Positions 13,966 through 26,020 are shown, counted from the stretch's first letter. The stretch is DNA of 64,000 nt from Nomia melanderi (GCF_051020985.1 NW_027475134.1:3782001-3846000); one strand, 5' to 3'. Program-made: numbers and translations. Notes: generated from the letters alone by a model not told the origin.

Positions 13966-15366
13966 CGGGAACGACCTCGGACCACCAGGGGCCGAAAAAA
14001 CCACAGTCTCATGGGGCCGGACTCTCACGGTCAGGGGAAAATCCAATATAGATCTGGTGATATCTCGGGTGCTATTAGAGATAGCGCGATAAATCAAAGT
14101 GAATTATCTGCAGGAGGCCCTGGCGCATGCATCTGTGGCAGCGGGAACGACCTCGGATCACCAGGGGCCGAGAAAACCACCGTCTCATGGGGCCGGGCAC
14201 TCAGGGTCTGGGGAAAATCCAATATATATCTGGTGATATCTCGGGTGCTATTAGAGATAGCGTAATAAACCAAAGTGCATTGTCTGTAGGAGGCCCTGGC
14301 GCATGAATCTGTGCAGCGGGAACGACCTCGGACCACCAGGGGCCGAGAAAACTACAGTCTCATGCGGCCGGACACTCAGGGTCTGGGGAAAATCCAATAT
14401 ATATCTGGTGATATCTCGGGTGCTATTAGCGATAGCGTAATAAACCAAAGTGAATTATCTGCAGGAGGCCCTGGCGCAAGAATCTGTGCAGCGGGAACGA
14501 CCTCGGACCACCAGGGGCCGAGACAACAACCGTCTCATGGGGCCGGACACTCAGGGTCAGGGAAAAATCCAATATATATCTGGTGATATCTCGGGTTATA
14601 TTACAGATAGCACAATAAATCAAAGTGAATTATCTGCAGGAGGCACTGGCCCATGCATCTGTGCAGCGGGAACGACCTCGGACCACCAGGGGCCGAGAAA
14701 ACCACCGTCTCATGGGGCCAGACACTCAGGGTCAGGGAAAAATGCAATATATATCTGGTGATATGTCGGGTGCTATTACAGATAGCACAATAAATCAAAG
14801 TGGATTGTCTGGACGAGGCCCTGGCGCATGAATCTGGGCAGCGGGAACGACCTCGGACCACCAGGGGCCGAGAAAACCACAGTCTCATGGGGCCGGACAC
14901 TCAGGGTCAGGGGAAAATCCAATATATATCTGGTGATATCTCGGGTGCTATTAGAGATAGGGCAATAAACCAAAGTGAATTATCTGCAGCAGGCCCTGGC
15001 GCATGAATCTGTGCAACGGGAACGACCACGCACCACCAGGGGCCGAGAAAACCACAGTCTCATGGGGCCGGACACTCAGGGTCAGGGGAAAATCCAATAT
15101 ATATCTGGTGATATCTCGGGTGCTATTACAGATAGAGCAATAAATCAAAGTGCATTGTCTGTAGGAGGCCCTGGCGCATGAATCTCTGCAGCGGGAACAA
15201 CCTCGGACCACCAGGGGCCGAGAAAACCACCGTCTCATGGGGCCGGACACTCAGGGTCAGGGAAAAATGCTATATATATCTGGTGATATGTCGGGTGCTA
15301 TTACAGATAGCGCAATAAATCAAAGTGCATTGTCTGGAGGAGGCCCTGGCGCATGTATCTGGGCAG
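12565..15366 (+). repeat. 1,401-bp tandem duplication (8 monomers), two copies
   Basis: Copy one is about 12565-13965 and copy two about 13966-15366. The offset is 1,401 bp because one unit carries an extra G (TGTGGCAGCGG near 12745 and 14146). At the junction near 13965 a chimeric monomer has the left half of the GCATGTATCTGGG unit and the right half of the GGGCCGAAAAAACC..GGACTCTCACGG unit. The private variant ACCACGCACC occurs in both copies (13624, 15025), so the duplication followed that mutation. Confidence 0.87.
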
Positions 15367-15680
15367 CGGGAACGACCTCGAACCACCAGGGGCCGAGAAA
15401 ACCACAGTCTCATGGGGCCGGACACTCAGGGTCAGGGGAAAATCCAATATATATCTGGTGATATCTCGGGTGCTATTAGATACAGCGCACTAAACCAAAG
15501 TGAATTATCTGCAGGAGGCCCTGGCGCATGAATCTGGGCAGCGGGAACGACCTCGGACCACCAGGGGCCGAGAAAACCACAGTCTAATGGGGCCGGACAC
15601 TCAGGGTCAGGGGAAAATCCAATATATATCTGGTGATATCTCGGGTGCTATTAGAGATAGCGCAATAAACCAAAGTGAAT
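15367..15680 (+). repeat. Piece of the 41-mer (counterpart of 6617-6930)
   Basis: The stretch follows copy 1 at an offset of 8,750 bp (50 monomers). It includes the GATACAGCGCACTAAACC unit near 15480 and the GTCTAATGGGG unit near 15585. It ends in a type-A unit that joins a different part of the HOR, near ACGACCGCGGACC (15725). Confidence 0.75.
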
Positions 15681-17590
15681 TATCTGCAGGAGGCCCTGGC
15701 GCATGAATCTGTGCAGCGGGAACGACCGCGGACCACCAGGGGCCGAAAAAACCACAGTCTCATGGGGCCGGATACTCAGGGTCAGGGGAAAATCCAATAT
15801 AGATCTGGTGATATCTCGGGTGCTATTACAGATAGCGCCATAAATCAAAGTGCATTGTCTGTAGGAGGCCCTGGCGCATGAATCTGTGCAGCGAGAACGA
15901 CCTCGGACCACCAGGGGCCGAGACAACCACCGTCTCATGGGGCCGGACACTCAGGGTCAGGGGAATATCCAATATATATCTGGTGATATCTCGGGTGGTA
16001 TTACAGATAGCGCAATAAATCAAAGTGCATTGTCTGTAGGAGGCCCTGGCGCATGAATCTGTGCAGCGGGAACGACCTCGGACCACCAGGGGCCGAGAAA
16101 ACCACAGTCTCATGGGGCCGGACACTCAGGGTCAGGGGAAAATCCATTATATATCTGGTGATATATCGGGTGTCATTAGAGATAGCTCGATAAATCAAAG
16201 TGCATTGTCTGCAGGAGGCCCTGACGCATGAATCTGTGCAGCGGGAACGACCTCGGACCACCAGGGGCCGACAAAACCACAGTCTCATGGGGCCGAGAAC
16301 TCAGGGTCAGGCAAAAATCCAATATATATCTGGTGATATCTCGGGTGCTATTACACATAGCGCATTAAACCAACGCGCATTGTCTGTAGGAGGCCATGGC
16401 GCATGAATCTGTGCAGCGGGAACGAGCTCGGACCACCTGGGGCCGATAAAACCACCGTCTCATGGGGCCGGACACTCAGGGTCAGGGAAAATCCAATATA
16501 TATCTGGTGATATCTCGGGTGCTATTACAGATAGCGCAATAAATAAAAGTGCATTGTCTGTAGGAGGCCCTGGCGCATGAATCTGTGCAGCGGGAACGAC
16601 CTCGGACCACCAGGGGCCGAGAAGACCGCAGTCTCATGGGGACGGACTCTCAGGGTCAGGGAAAAATCCAATATATATCTGGTGATATCTCGGGCGCTAT
16701 TAGCGATTGCGCAATAAACCAAAGTGAATTATCTGCAGGAGGCCCTGGCGCATGAATCTGTGCAGCGGGAACGACCTCGGGCCACCAGGGGCTGAGAAAA
16801 CGACCGTCTCATGGGGCCGGACACTCAGGGTCAGTGAAAAATCCAATATATATCTGGTGATATCTCGGCTGCTATTACAGATAGCGGAATAAATCAAAGT
16901 GCATTGTCTGTAGGAGGCCCTGGCGCATGAATCTGTGCAGCGGGAACGACCTCGGACCACCAGGGGCCGAGAAAACCACAGTCTCATGGGGCCGGACACT
17001 CAGGGTCAGGGGAAAATCCAGTATATATCTGGTGATATCTCGGGTGCTATTAGAGATAGCGCAATAAGCCAAAGTGAATTATCTGCAGGAGGCCCTGGCG
17101 CATGAATCTGTGCAGCGGGAACGTCCTCGGACCTCCAGGGGCCGAGACAACCACCGTCTCAAGGGGCCGGACACTCAGGGTCAGGGTAAAATCCAATATG
17201 TATCTGGTGTTATCTCGGGTGCTATTACAGATAGCGCAATAAATCAAAGTGCATTATCTGTAGGTGGCCCTGTCGCATGAATCTGTGCAGCGGGAACGAC
17301 CTCGGACCACCAGGGGCCGAAAAAACCACAGTCTCATGGGGCCGGACTCTCACGGTCAGGGGAAAATCCAATATAGATCTGGTGATATCTCGGGTGCTAT
17401 TAGAGATAGCGCGATAAATCAAAGTGAATTATCTGCAGGAGGCCCTGGCGCATGCATCTGTGGCAGCGGGAACGACCTCGGATCACCAGGGGCCGAGAAA
17501 ACCACCGTCTCATGGGGCCGGGCACTCAGGGTCTGGGGAAAATCCAATATATATCTGGTGATATCTCGGGTGCTATTAGAGATAGCGTAA
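15681..17590 (+). repeat. Third copy of an internal HOR segment (counterpart of 10955-12864)
   Basis: The offset to copy 2 is 4,726 bp (27 x 175 plus 1). Shared rare variants include GCGCCATAAATC near 15835, GGCCGAGAACTC near 16291, the 174-bp unit near 16483 and GGTGGCCCTGTCGCATG near 17264. At about 16701 it reads TTAGCGATTGCG as in copy 1 (4625), where copy 2 reads TTACCGATTGCG (11975). A private change is GAGCTCGG near 16424. The segment therefore descends from a common ancestor of copies 1 and 2. Confidence 0.85.
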
Positions 17591-17689
17591 TAAACCAAAG
17601 TGCATTGTCTGTAGGAGGCCCTGGCGCATGAATCTGTGCAGCGGGAACGACCTCGGACCACCAGGGGCCGAGAAAACCACAGTCTCATG

Positions 17690-17864
17690 GGGCCGGACAC
17701 TCAGGGTCAGGGGAAAATCCAATATATATCTGGTGATATCTCGGGTGCTATTAGAGATAGCGCAATAAGCCAAAGGGAATTATCTGCAGGAGGCCCTGGC
17801 GCATGCATCTGTCCAGCGGGAACGACCTAGGACCACCAGGGGCCGAGAAAACCACCGTCTCATG
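17690..17864 (+). repeat. Single inserted monomer with private variants
   Basis: The offset to 14.2-15.5 kb changes here from 3,325 to 3,500 bp, which is one monomer. The unit reads AATAAGCCAAAGGGAATTATC, then GCATGCATCTGTCCAGCGGG, then CCTAGGACC (an AvrII site at the usual CCTCGGACC). A similar GCATGCATCTGTCCAGCGGG unit lies at 127-150 and at 2227-2250, so it probably came from the left end of the 41-mer. Confidence 0.75.
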
Positions 17865-19000
17865 CGGCCGGACACTCAGGGTCTGGGGAAAATCCAATAT
17901 ATATCTGGTGATATCTCGGGTGCTATTAGCGATAGCGTAATAAACCAAAGTGAATTATCTGCAGGAGGCCCTGGCGCAAGAATCTGTGCAGCGGGAACGA
18001 CCTCGGACCACCAGGGGCCGAGACAACAACCGTCTCATGGGGCCGGACACTCAGGGTCAGGGAAAAATCCAATATATATCTGGTGATATCTCGGGTTATA
18101 TTACAGATAGCACAATAAATCAAAGTGAATTATCTGCAGGAGGCACTGGCCCATGCATCTGTGCAGCGGGAACGACCTCGGACCACCAGGGGCCGAGAAA
18201 ACCACCGTCTCATGGGGCCAGACACTCAGGGTCAGGGAAAAATGCAATATATATCTGGTGATATGTCGGGTGCTATTACAGATAGCACAATAAATCAAAG
18301 TGGATTGTCTGGACGAGGCCCTGGCGCATGAATCTGGGCAGCGGGAACGACCTCGGACCACCAGGGGCCGAGAAAACCACAGTCTCATGGGGCCGGACAC
18401 TCAGGGTCAGGGGAAAATCCAATATATATCTGGTGATATCTCGGGTGCTATTAGAGATAGGGCAATAAACCAAAGTGAATTATCTGCAGCAGGCCCTGGC
18501 GCATGAATCTGTGCAACGGGAACGACCACGCACCACCAGGGGCCGAGAAAACCACAGTCTCATGGGGCCGGACACTCAGGGTCAGGGGAAAATCCAATAT
18601 ATATCTGGTGATATCTCGGGTGCTATTACAGATAGAGCAATAAATCAAAGTGCATTGTCTGTAGGAGGCCCTGGCGCATGAATCTCTGCAGCGGGAACAA
18701 CCTCGGACCACCAGGGGCCGAGAAAACCACCGTCTCATGGGGCCGGACACTCAGGGTCAGGGAAAAATGCTATATATATCTGGTGATATGTCGGGTGCTA
18801 TTACAGATAGCGCAATAAATCAAAGTGCATTGTCTGGAGGAGGCCCTGGCGCATGTATCTGGGCAGCGGGAACGACCTCGAACCACCAGGGGCCGAGAAA
18901 ACCACAGTCTCATGGGGCCGGACACTCAGGGTCAGGGGAAAATCCAATATATATCTGGTGATATCTCGGGTGCTATTAGATACAGCGCACTAAACCAAAG
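17865..19000 (+). repeat. Fourth piece of the HOR right arm (counterpart of 14365-15500)
   Basis: The stretch matches at an offset of 3,500 bp (20 monomers). It shares the CAAGAATCTG, GAGACAACAACCG, GGCCCATGCATCTG, GGATTGTCTGGACG and ACCACGCACC variants in the same order. The next 0.7 kb (19000-19725) instead continues like 6750-7475 of copy 1, so the complete right arm of the 41-mer is re-established here. Confidence 0.82.
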
Positions 19001-19198
19001 TGAATTATCTGCAGGAGGCCCTGGCGCATGAATCTGGGCAGCGGGAACGACCTCGGACCACCAGGGGCCGAGAAAACCACAGTCTAATGGGGCCGGACAC
19101 TCAGGGTCAGGGGAAAATCCAATATATATCTGGTGATATCTCGGGTGCTATTAGAGATAGCGCAATAAACCAAAGTGACTTATCTGCAGGAGGCCCTG

Positions 19199-19644
19199 CC
19201 GCATGCATCTGTGCAGCGGGAACGACCTCGGAATACCAGGGGCCGAGAAAACCACCGTCTCATGGGGCAGGACACTCAGGGTCAGTGAAAAATCCAATAT
19301 ATATCTGCTGATATCTCGGGTGCTGTTACAGATAGCGCAATAAATCAAAGTGCATTGTCTGTAGGAGACCCTGGCGCATGAACCTGTGCAGCGGGAACGT
19401 TCTCGGACCTCCAGGGACCGAGAAAACCACAGTCTCATGGGGCCGGACACTCAAGGTCAGGGGAAAATCCAATATATATGTGGTGATATCTCGGGTGCTA
19501 TTACAGATAGCGCAATAAATCAAAGTGCATTGTCTGTAGGAGACCCTGGCGCATGAACCTGTCCAGCGGGAACGACCTCGGACCACCAGGGGCCGAGAAA
19601 ACCACCGTCTCATGGGGCCGGACACTCTGGGTCAGCGAAAAATC
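19199..19644 (+). repeat. Block E, copy 2, at the boundary between the two domains
   Basis: The copy matches 6949-7394 at an offset of exactly 12,250 bp (70 monomers) and shares the GGAATACCAGG variant with it, so these two are closest relatives. Similarity to copy 1 ends near 19,725. Beyond that the sequence follows the second domain (24803 onwards, GCATGACTCTGTGC). Confidence 0.85.
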
Positions 19645-19725
19645 CAATATATATCTGGTGATATCTCGGGTGCTATTACAGATAGCGCAATAAATCAAAG
19701 TGCATTGTCTGTAGGAGGCCCTGGC

Positions 19726-20882
19726 GCATGACTCTGTGCAGCGGGAACGACCTCGGACCACCAGGGGCCGAGAAAACTACAGTCTCATGCGGCCGGACAC
19801 TCAGGGTCTGGGGAAAATCCAATATATATCTGGTGATATCTCGGGTCCTATTACAGATAGCGCAATAAATCAAAGTGCATTGTCTGGAGGAGGCCCTGGC
19901 GCATGTATCTGGGCAGCGGGAACGACCTCGAACCACCAGGGGCCGAGAAAACCACAGTCTCATGGGGCCGCACACTCAGGGTCAGGGAAAAATCCAATAT
20001 ATATCTGGTGATATCTCGAGTTATATTACAGATAGCACAATAAATCAAAGTGCATTGTCTGTAGGAGGCCCTGGCGCATGAATCTGTGCAGAGGGAACGA
20101 TTTCGGACCACCAGGGGCCGAGACAACAACCGTCTCATGGGGCCGGACACTCAGGGTCAGGGAAAAATCCAATATATATCTGGTGATATCTCGGGTTATA
20201 TTACAGATAGCACAATAAATCAAAGTGCATTGTCTGTAGGAGGCCCTGGCGCATGAATCTGTGCAGAGGGAACGACCTCGGACCACCAGGGGCCGAGAAA
20301 ACCACCGTCTCATGCCGCCGGACACTCAGGGTCAGGGGAAAATCCAATATATATCTGGTGATATCTCGGGTGCTATTACAGATAGCGCAATAAATCAAAG
20401 TGAATTATCTGCAGGAGGCCCTGGCGCATGAATCTGTGCAGCGGGAACGACCTCGGACCACCAGGGGCCGAGAAAACCACAGTCTCATGGAGCCGGGCAC
20501 TCAGGGTCAGGGGAAAATCCAATATATATCTGGTGATATCTCGGGTGCTATTACAGATAGCGCAATAAACCAAAGTGAATTATCTGCAGGAGGCCCTGGC
20601 GCATGAATCTGTGCAGCGGGAACGACCTCGGACCACCAGGGGCCGAGAAAACCACAGTCTCATGGAGCCGGACACTCAGGGTCAGGGGAAAATCCAATAT
20701 ATATCTGGTGATATCTCGGGTGCTATTACAGATAGCGCAATAAATCAAAGTGAATTATCCGCAGGAGGCCCTGGCGCATGAATCTGTGCAGCGGGAACGA
20801 CCTCGGACCACCAGGGGCCGAGAAAACCACAGTCACATGGGGCCGGTCACTCAGGGTCAGGGGAAAATCCAATATATATCTT
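19726..20882 (+). repeat. Transition segment, mosaic of second-domain monomers
   Basis: The segment holds about 6-7 monomers. It starts with the GCATGACTCTG unit and the GCATGTATCTGGG unit, then two or three GGTTATATTACAG units with GAGGGAACGATTTCGG, then units reading CATGGAGCCGG and CACATGGGGCCGGTC. The stretch from about 20050 to 20750 matches about 46832-47530 in order. No sequence other than satellite is present. Confidence 0.75.
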
Positions 20883-22051
20883 GTGATATCTCGGGTGCTA
20901 TTAGATACAGCGCAATAAACCAAAGTGTATTATCTGCAAGAGGCCCTGGCGCATGCATCTGTGCAGCGGGAACGACCTCGGACCACCAGGGGCCGAGAAA
21001 ACTAAAGTCTCATGGGGCCGGACACTCAGGGTCTGGGGAAAATCCATTATATATCTGGTGATATGTCGGGAGCTATTACAGATAGCACAATAAATCAAAG
21101 TTCATTGTCTGGAGGAGGCCCTGGCGCATGAATCTGTGCAGCGGGAACGACCTCGGTCCACCAGGGGCCGAGAAAACCACCGTCTCATGGGGCTGGACAC
21201 TCAGGGTGAGGGTAATATCCAATATATATCTGGTGATATCTCGGGTGCTATTACAGATAGCGCAATAAATCAAAGAGCATTGTCTGTAGGAGGCCCTGGC
21301 GCATGAACCTGTGCAGCGGCAACGACCTCGGACCACCAGGGGCCGAGAAAACCACAGTCTCATGGGGCCGGACACTCTGGGTCAGGGGAAAATCCAATAT
21401 ATATCTGGTGATATCTCGGGTGCTATTACAGATAGCGCAATAAATCAAAGTGCATTGTCTACAGGAGGCCCTTGCGAATGAATCTGTTCAGCGGGAACGA
21501 CCTCGGATCACCAGGGGCCGAGAAAACCACCGACACATGGGGCCGGACACTCAGGGTCGAGGAAAAATCCAATATATATCTGGTGATATCTCGGGTGCTA
21601 TTAGAGATAGCGCGATAAATCAAAGTGAATTATCTGCAGGAGGCCCTGGCGCATGCATCTGTGCAGCGGGAACGACCTCGGACCACCAGGGGCCGAGAAA
21701 ATCACCGTCTCATGGGGACGGGCACTCAGGGTCTGGGGAAAATCCAATATGTATCTGCTGATATCTCGGGTGCTATTAGAGATAGCGTAACAAACCAAAG
21801 TGCATTGTCTGTAGGAGGCCCTGGCGCATGAATCTGTGCAGCGGGAACGACCTCTGACCACAAGAGGCCGAGAAAACCACCGTCTCATGGGGCCGGACAC
21901 TCAGGGTCGAGGAAAAATCCAATATATATCTGGTGATATCTCGGGTGCTATTACAGATAGCGCGATAAATCAAAGTGCATTGTCTGTAGGAGGCACTGGC
22001 GAATGAGACTGTGCAGCAGGAACGACCTCGAACCACCAGTGGCCGAGAAAA

Positions 22052-22135
22052 TTACAGATATTCGGAATCCGTCACCCAAGGTCATGTGAAAATCCAGCAT
22101 ATATCTGGTGATATTTCGGGTGCTATTATAGATAG
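22052..22135 (+). repeat. Type-D divergent monomer core, copy 1
   Basis: After GGCCGAGAAAA the usual CCACAGTCTCATGGGGCC region is replaced by TTACAGATATTCGGAATCCG followed by TCACCCAAGGTCATGTG. Alignment is gap-free. Of 30 positions in the core, 15 differ from the consensus by my count, while flanking bases are nearly normal. It continues GATATTTCGGG and TTATAGATAG in place of GATATCTCGGG and TTACAGATAG. This copy is preceded by GGCACTGGCGAATGAGACTG and CCAGTGGCCGAG. Confidence 0.9.
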
Positions 22136-22405
22136 CGCAATAAACCAAAGTGAATTATCTGCAGTAGGCCCTGGCGCATGCATCTGTGCAGCGGGAACGA
22201 CCTCGGACAACCAGGGGCCGAGAAAGCCACAGACTCATGGGGCTGGACACTCAGGGTTAGGGAAAAATCCAATATATATCTGGTGATATCTCGGGTGCTA
22301 TTACAGATAGTACAATAAATCAAAGTGCACTGTCTGTAGGAGGCCCTGGCGCATGAATCTGTGCAGCGGGAACGACCTCGGACCACCAGGGGCCGAGAAA
22401 ACCAC

Positions 22406-22634
22406 CGTCTCATGGGGACGGACACTCAGGGTCTGGCGAAAATCCACTATATATCTGGTGATATCTCGGGTGCTATTAGAGATAGCGCAATAAACCAAAG
22501 TGAATTATCTGCAGGAGGCCCTGGCGCATGAATCTGGGCAGCGGGAACGACCTCGGACCACCAGGGGCCGAGAAAACCACAGTCTAGTGGGGCCGGACAC
22601 TCAGGGTCAGGGGAAAATCCAATATATATATCAG
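22406..22634 (+). repeat. Linker monomers between the two 1.75-kb copies
   Basis: One unit here reads GTCTGGCGAAAATCCACTATA. The next reads GTCTAGTGGGGCCGG and ends in the 2-bp AT insertion. Both types recur together elsewhere in the second domain, for example near 35030-35590 and 49030-49590. Confidence 0.7.
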
Positions 22635-22640
22635 GTGATA
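22618..22640 (+). repeat. 2-bp AT insertion, 177-bp monomer
   Basis: CCAATATATATATCAGGTGA replaces the usual CCAATATATATCTGGTGA, lengthening the AT run by one dinucleotide and changing CTGG to CAGG. The unit also carries GTCTAGTGGGGCC. The other eight are near 28575, 35575, 46431, 47828, 49578, 50984, 52735 and 55535. The one at 46431 keeps CTGG, and those at 47828 and 50984 read CAAG. Confidence 0.85.
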
Positions 22641-23803
22641 TCTCGGGTGCTATTAGATACAGCGCAATAAACCAAAGTGTATTATCTGCAAGAGGCCCTG
22701 GCGCATGCATCTGTGCAGCGGGAACGACCTCGGAACACCAGGGGCCGAGAAAACTAAAGTCTCATGGGGCCGGACACTCAGGGTCTGGGGAAAATCCATT
22801 ATATATCTGGTGATATGTCGGGAGCTATTACAGATAGCGCAATAAATCAAAGTTCATTGTCTGGAGGAGGCCCTGGCGCATGAATCTGTGCAGCGGGAAC
22901 GACCTCGGTCCACGAGGGGCCGAGAAAACCACCGTCTCATGGGGCTGGACACTCAGGGTGAGGGTAATATCCAATATATATCTGGTGATATCTCGGGTGC
23001 TATTACAGATAGCGCAATGAATCAAAGTGCATTGTCTGTAGGAGGCCCTGGCGCATGAACCTGTGCAGCGGCAACGACCTCGGACCACCAGGGGCCGAGA
23101 AAACCACAGTCTCATGGGGCCGGACACTCTGGGTCAGGGGAAAATCCAATATATATCTGGTGATATCTCGGGTGCTATTACAGATAGCGCAATAAATCAA
23201 AGTGCATTGTCTGCAGGAGGCCCTTGCGAATGAATCTGTTCAGCGGGAACGACCTCGGATCACCAGGGGCCGAGAAAACCACCGACACATGGGGCCGGAC
23301 ACTCAGGGTCGAGGAAAAATCCAATATATATCTGGTGATATCTCGGGTGCTATTAGAGATAGCGCGATAAATCAAAGTGAATTATCTGCAGGAGGCCCTG
23401 GCGCATGCATCTGTGCAGCGGGAACGACCTCGGACCACCAGGGGCCGAGAAAATCACCGTCTCATGGGGACGGGCACTCAGGGTCTGGGGAAAATCCAAT
23501 ATGTATCTGCTGATATCTCGGGTGCTATTAGAGATAGCGTAACAAACCAAAGTGCATTGTCTGTAGGAGGCCCTGGCGCATGAATCTGTGCAGCGGGAAC
23601 GACCTCTGACCACAAGAGGCCGAGAAAACCACCGTCTCATGGGGCCGGACACTCAGGGTCGAGGAAAAATCCAATATATATCTGGTGATATCTCGGGTGC
23701 TATTACAGATAGCGCGATAAATCAAAGTGCATTGTCTGTAGGAGGCACTGGCAAATGAGTCTGTGCAGCAGGAACGACCTCGAACCACCAGGGGCCGAGA
23801 AAA

Positions 23804-23887
23804 TTACAGATATTCGGAATCCGTCAGCCAAGGTCATGTGAAAATCCAGCATATATCTGGTGATATTTCGGGTGCTATTATAGATAG
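23804..23887 (+). repeat. Type-D divergent monomer core, copy 2
   Basis: This is the 1,752-bp counterpart of the first copy. Private variants are CCGTCAGCCAAGG (CACCC elsewhere) and GGCAAATGAGTCTG upstream. Confidence 0.88.
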
Positions 23888-24275
23888 CGCAATAAACCAA
23901 AGTGAATTATCTGCAGTAGGCCCTGGCGCATGCATCTGTGCAGCGGGAACGACCTCGGACAACCAGGGGCCGAGAAAGCCACAGACTCATGGGGCTGGAC
24001 ACTCAGGGTTAGGGAAAAATCCAATATATATCTGGTGATATCTCGGGTGCTATTACAGATAGTACAATAAATCAAAGTGCACTGTCTGTAGGAGGCCCTG
24101 GCGCATGAATCTGTGCAGCGGGAACGACCTCGGACCACCAGGGGCCGAGAAAACCACAGTCTAATGGGGCCGGACACTCAGGGTCAGGGGAAAATCCAAT
24201 ATATATCTGGTGATATCTCGGGTGCTATTAGAGATAGCGCAATAAACCAAAGTGAATTATCTGCAGGAGGCCCTG

Positions 24276-24721
24276 CCGCATGCATCTGTGCAGCGGGAAC
24301 GACCTCGGAACACCAGGGGCCGAGAAAACCACCGTCTCATGGGGCAGGACACTCAGGGTCAGTGAAAAATCCAATATATATCTGCTGATATCTCGGGTGC
24401 TGTTACAGATAGCGCAATAAATCAAAGTGCATTGTCTGTAGGAGACCCTGGCGCATGAACCTGTGCAGCGGGAACGTTCTCGGACCTCCGGGGACCGAGA
24501 AAACCACAGTCTCATGGGGCCGGACACTCAAGGTCAGGGGAAAATCCAATATATATGTGGTGATATCTCGGGTGCTATTACAGATAGCGCAATAAATCAA
24601 AGTGCATTGTCTGTAGGAGACCCTGGCGCATGAACCTGTCCAGCGGGAACGACCTCGGACCACCAGGGGCCGAGAAAACCACCGTCTCATGGGGCCGGAC
24701 ACTCTGGGTCAGCGAAAAATC
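24276..24721 (+). repeat. Block E, copy 3
   Basis: The copy lies 5,077 bp (29 x 175 plus 2) after copy 2. A private CTCCGGGGACCGAG replaces CTCCAGGGACCGAG near 24488. Downstream it keeps the GCATGACTCTGTGC unit and GGGTCCTATTACAG, as at 19731-19855. Confidence 0.83.
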
Positions 24722-25203
24722 CAATATATATCTGGTGATATCTCGGGTGCTATTACAGATAGCGCAATAAATCAAAGTGCATTGTCTGTAGGAGGCCCTG
24801 GCGCATGACTCTGTGCAGCGGGAACGACCTCGGACCACCAGGGGCCGAGAAAACTACAGTCTCATGCGGCCGGACACTCAGGGTCTGGGGAAAATCCAAT
24901 ATATATCTGGTGATATCTCGGGTCCTATTACAGATAGCGAAATAAATCAAAGTGCATTGTCTGTAGGAGGCCCTGGCGCATGAATCTGTGCAGCGGGAAC
25001 GACCTCGGACCACCAGGGGCCGAGGAAACCACAGTCTCATGGGGCCGGACACTCAGGGTCGAGGAAAAATCCAATATATATCTGGTGATATCTCGGGTGC
25101 TATTACAGATAGCGCGATAAATCAAAGTGCATTGTCTGTAGGAGGCACGGGCGAATGAGTCTGTGCAGCAGGAACGACCTCGAACCACCAGGGGCCGAGA
25201 AAA

Positions 25204-25287
25204 TTACAGATATTCGGAATCCGTCACCCATGGTCATGTGAAAATCCAGCATATATCTGGTGATATTTCGGGTGCTATTATAGATAG
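25204..25287 (+). repeat. Type-D divergent monomer core, copy 3
   Basis: The core lies 1,400 bp after copy 2. Private variants are CACCCATGGTCATG and GGCACGGGCGAATG upstream. It is followed by the usual partner unit (CTGCAGTAGGCCC, GACAACCAGG, GAAAGCCACAGACTC). Confidence 0.88.
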
Positions 25288-26020
25288 CGCAATAAACCAA
25301 AGTGAATTATCTGCAGTAGGCCCTGGCGCATGCATCTGTGCAGCGGGAACGACCTCGGACAACCAGGGGCCGAGAAAGCCACAGACTCATGGGGCTGGAC
25401 ACTCAGGGTTAGGGAAAAATCCAATATATATCTGGTGATATCTCGGGTGCTATTACAGATAGTACAATAAATCAAAGTGCACTGTCTGTAGGAGGCCCTG
25501 GCGCATGAATCTGTGCAGCGGGAACGACCTCGGACCACCAGGGGCCGAGAAAACCACCGTCTCATGGGGACGGACACTCAGGGTCTGGCGAAAATCCACT
25601 ATATATCTGGTGATATCTCGGGTGCTATTAGAGATAGCGCAATAAACCAAACTGCATTGTCTGTAGGAGGCCCTGGCGCATGAATCTGTGCAGCGGGAGC
25701 GACCTCTGACCACAAGGGGCCGAGAAAACCACCGTCTCATGGGGCCGGACACTCAGGGTCGAGGAAAAATCCAATATATATCTGGTGATATCTCGGGTGC
25801 TAATAGAGATCGCGCTATAAACCAAAGTGAATTATCTGCAGGAGGCCCTGGCGCATGAATCTGTGCAGCGGGAACGACCTCGGACCACCAGGGGCCGAGA
25901 AAACGACCGTCTCATGGGGCCGGACACTCAGGGTCAGTGAAAAATCCAATATATATCTGGTGATATCTCGGGTGCTGTTACAGATAGCGCAATAAATCAA
26001 AGTGCATTGTCTGTAGGAGG

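Larger units (their letters stand above)
20883..24157 (+). repeat. 1,752-bp near-tandem higher-order repeat (10 monomers), two copies
   Basis: Copy one is about 20883-22405 and copy two about 22635-24157, with a 229-bp linker that holds a 177-bp monomer. Shared rare variants, in order, are GTATTATCTGCAAGAGG, AAACTAAAGTC, GTCGGGAGCTATT, GTGAGGGTAATATCC, CCCTTGCGAATG, CACCGACACATGG, AAATCACCGTC, GTAACAAACC, CTCTGACCACAAGAGG and then a type-D monomer. Differences include CTACAGG (21468) against CTGCAGG, and AACCACCAGTGG against AACCACCAGGGG in the D unit. Confidence 0.85.
22485..26020 (+). repeat. 5.8-kb higher-order repeat, copy 1
   Basis: The segment reappears at 28437-31797. The offset is 5,952 bp for the first two or so monomers and 5,777 bp after that, because the second copy lacks one monomer near 28.8 kb. 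It spans the second 10-mer, two type-D monomers, block E and the AAACTGCATTG/GGGAGCGACCTCTG units. Confidence 0.82.

Noticed and set aside
22052..22135. Type-D core as a transposon insertion or CENP-B box
   Set aside because: It aligns base for base with the normal monomer without a length change, target-site duplication or terminal repeats, so it is substitution and not insertion. TTCGGAATCCGTCACCC does not satisfy the CENP-B box core positions.
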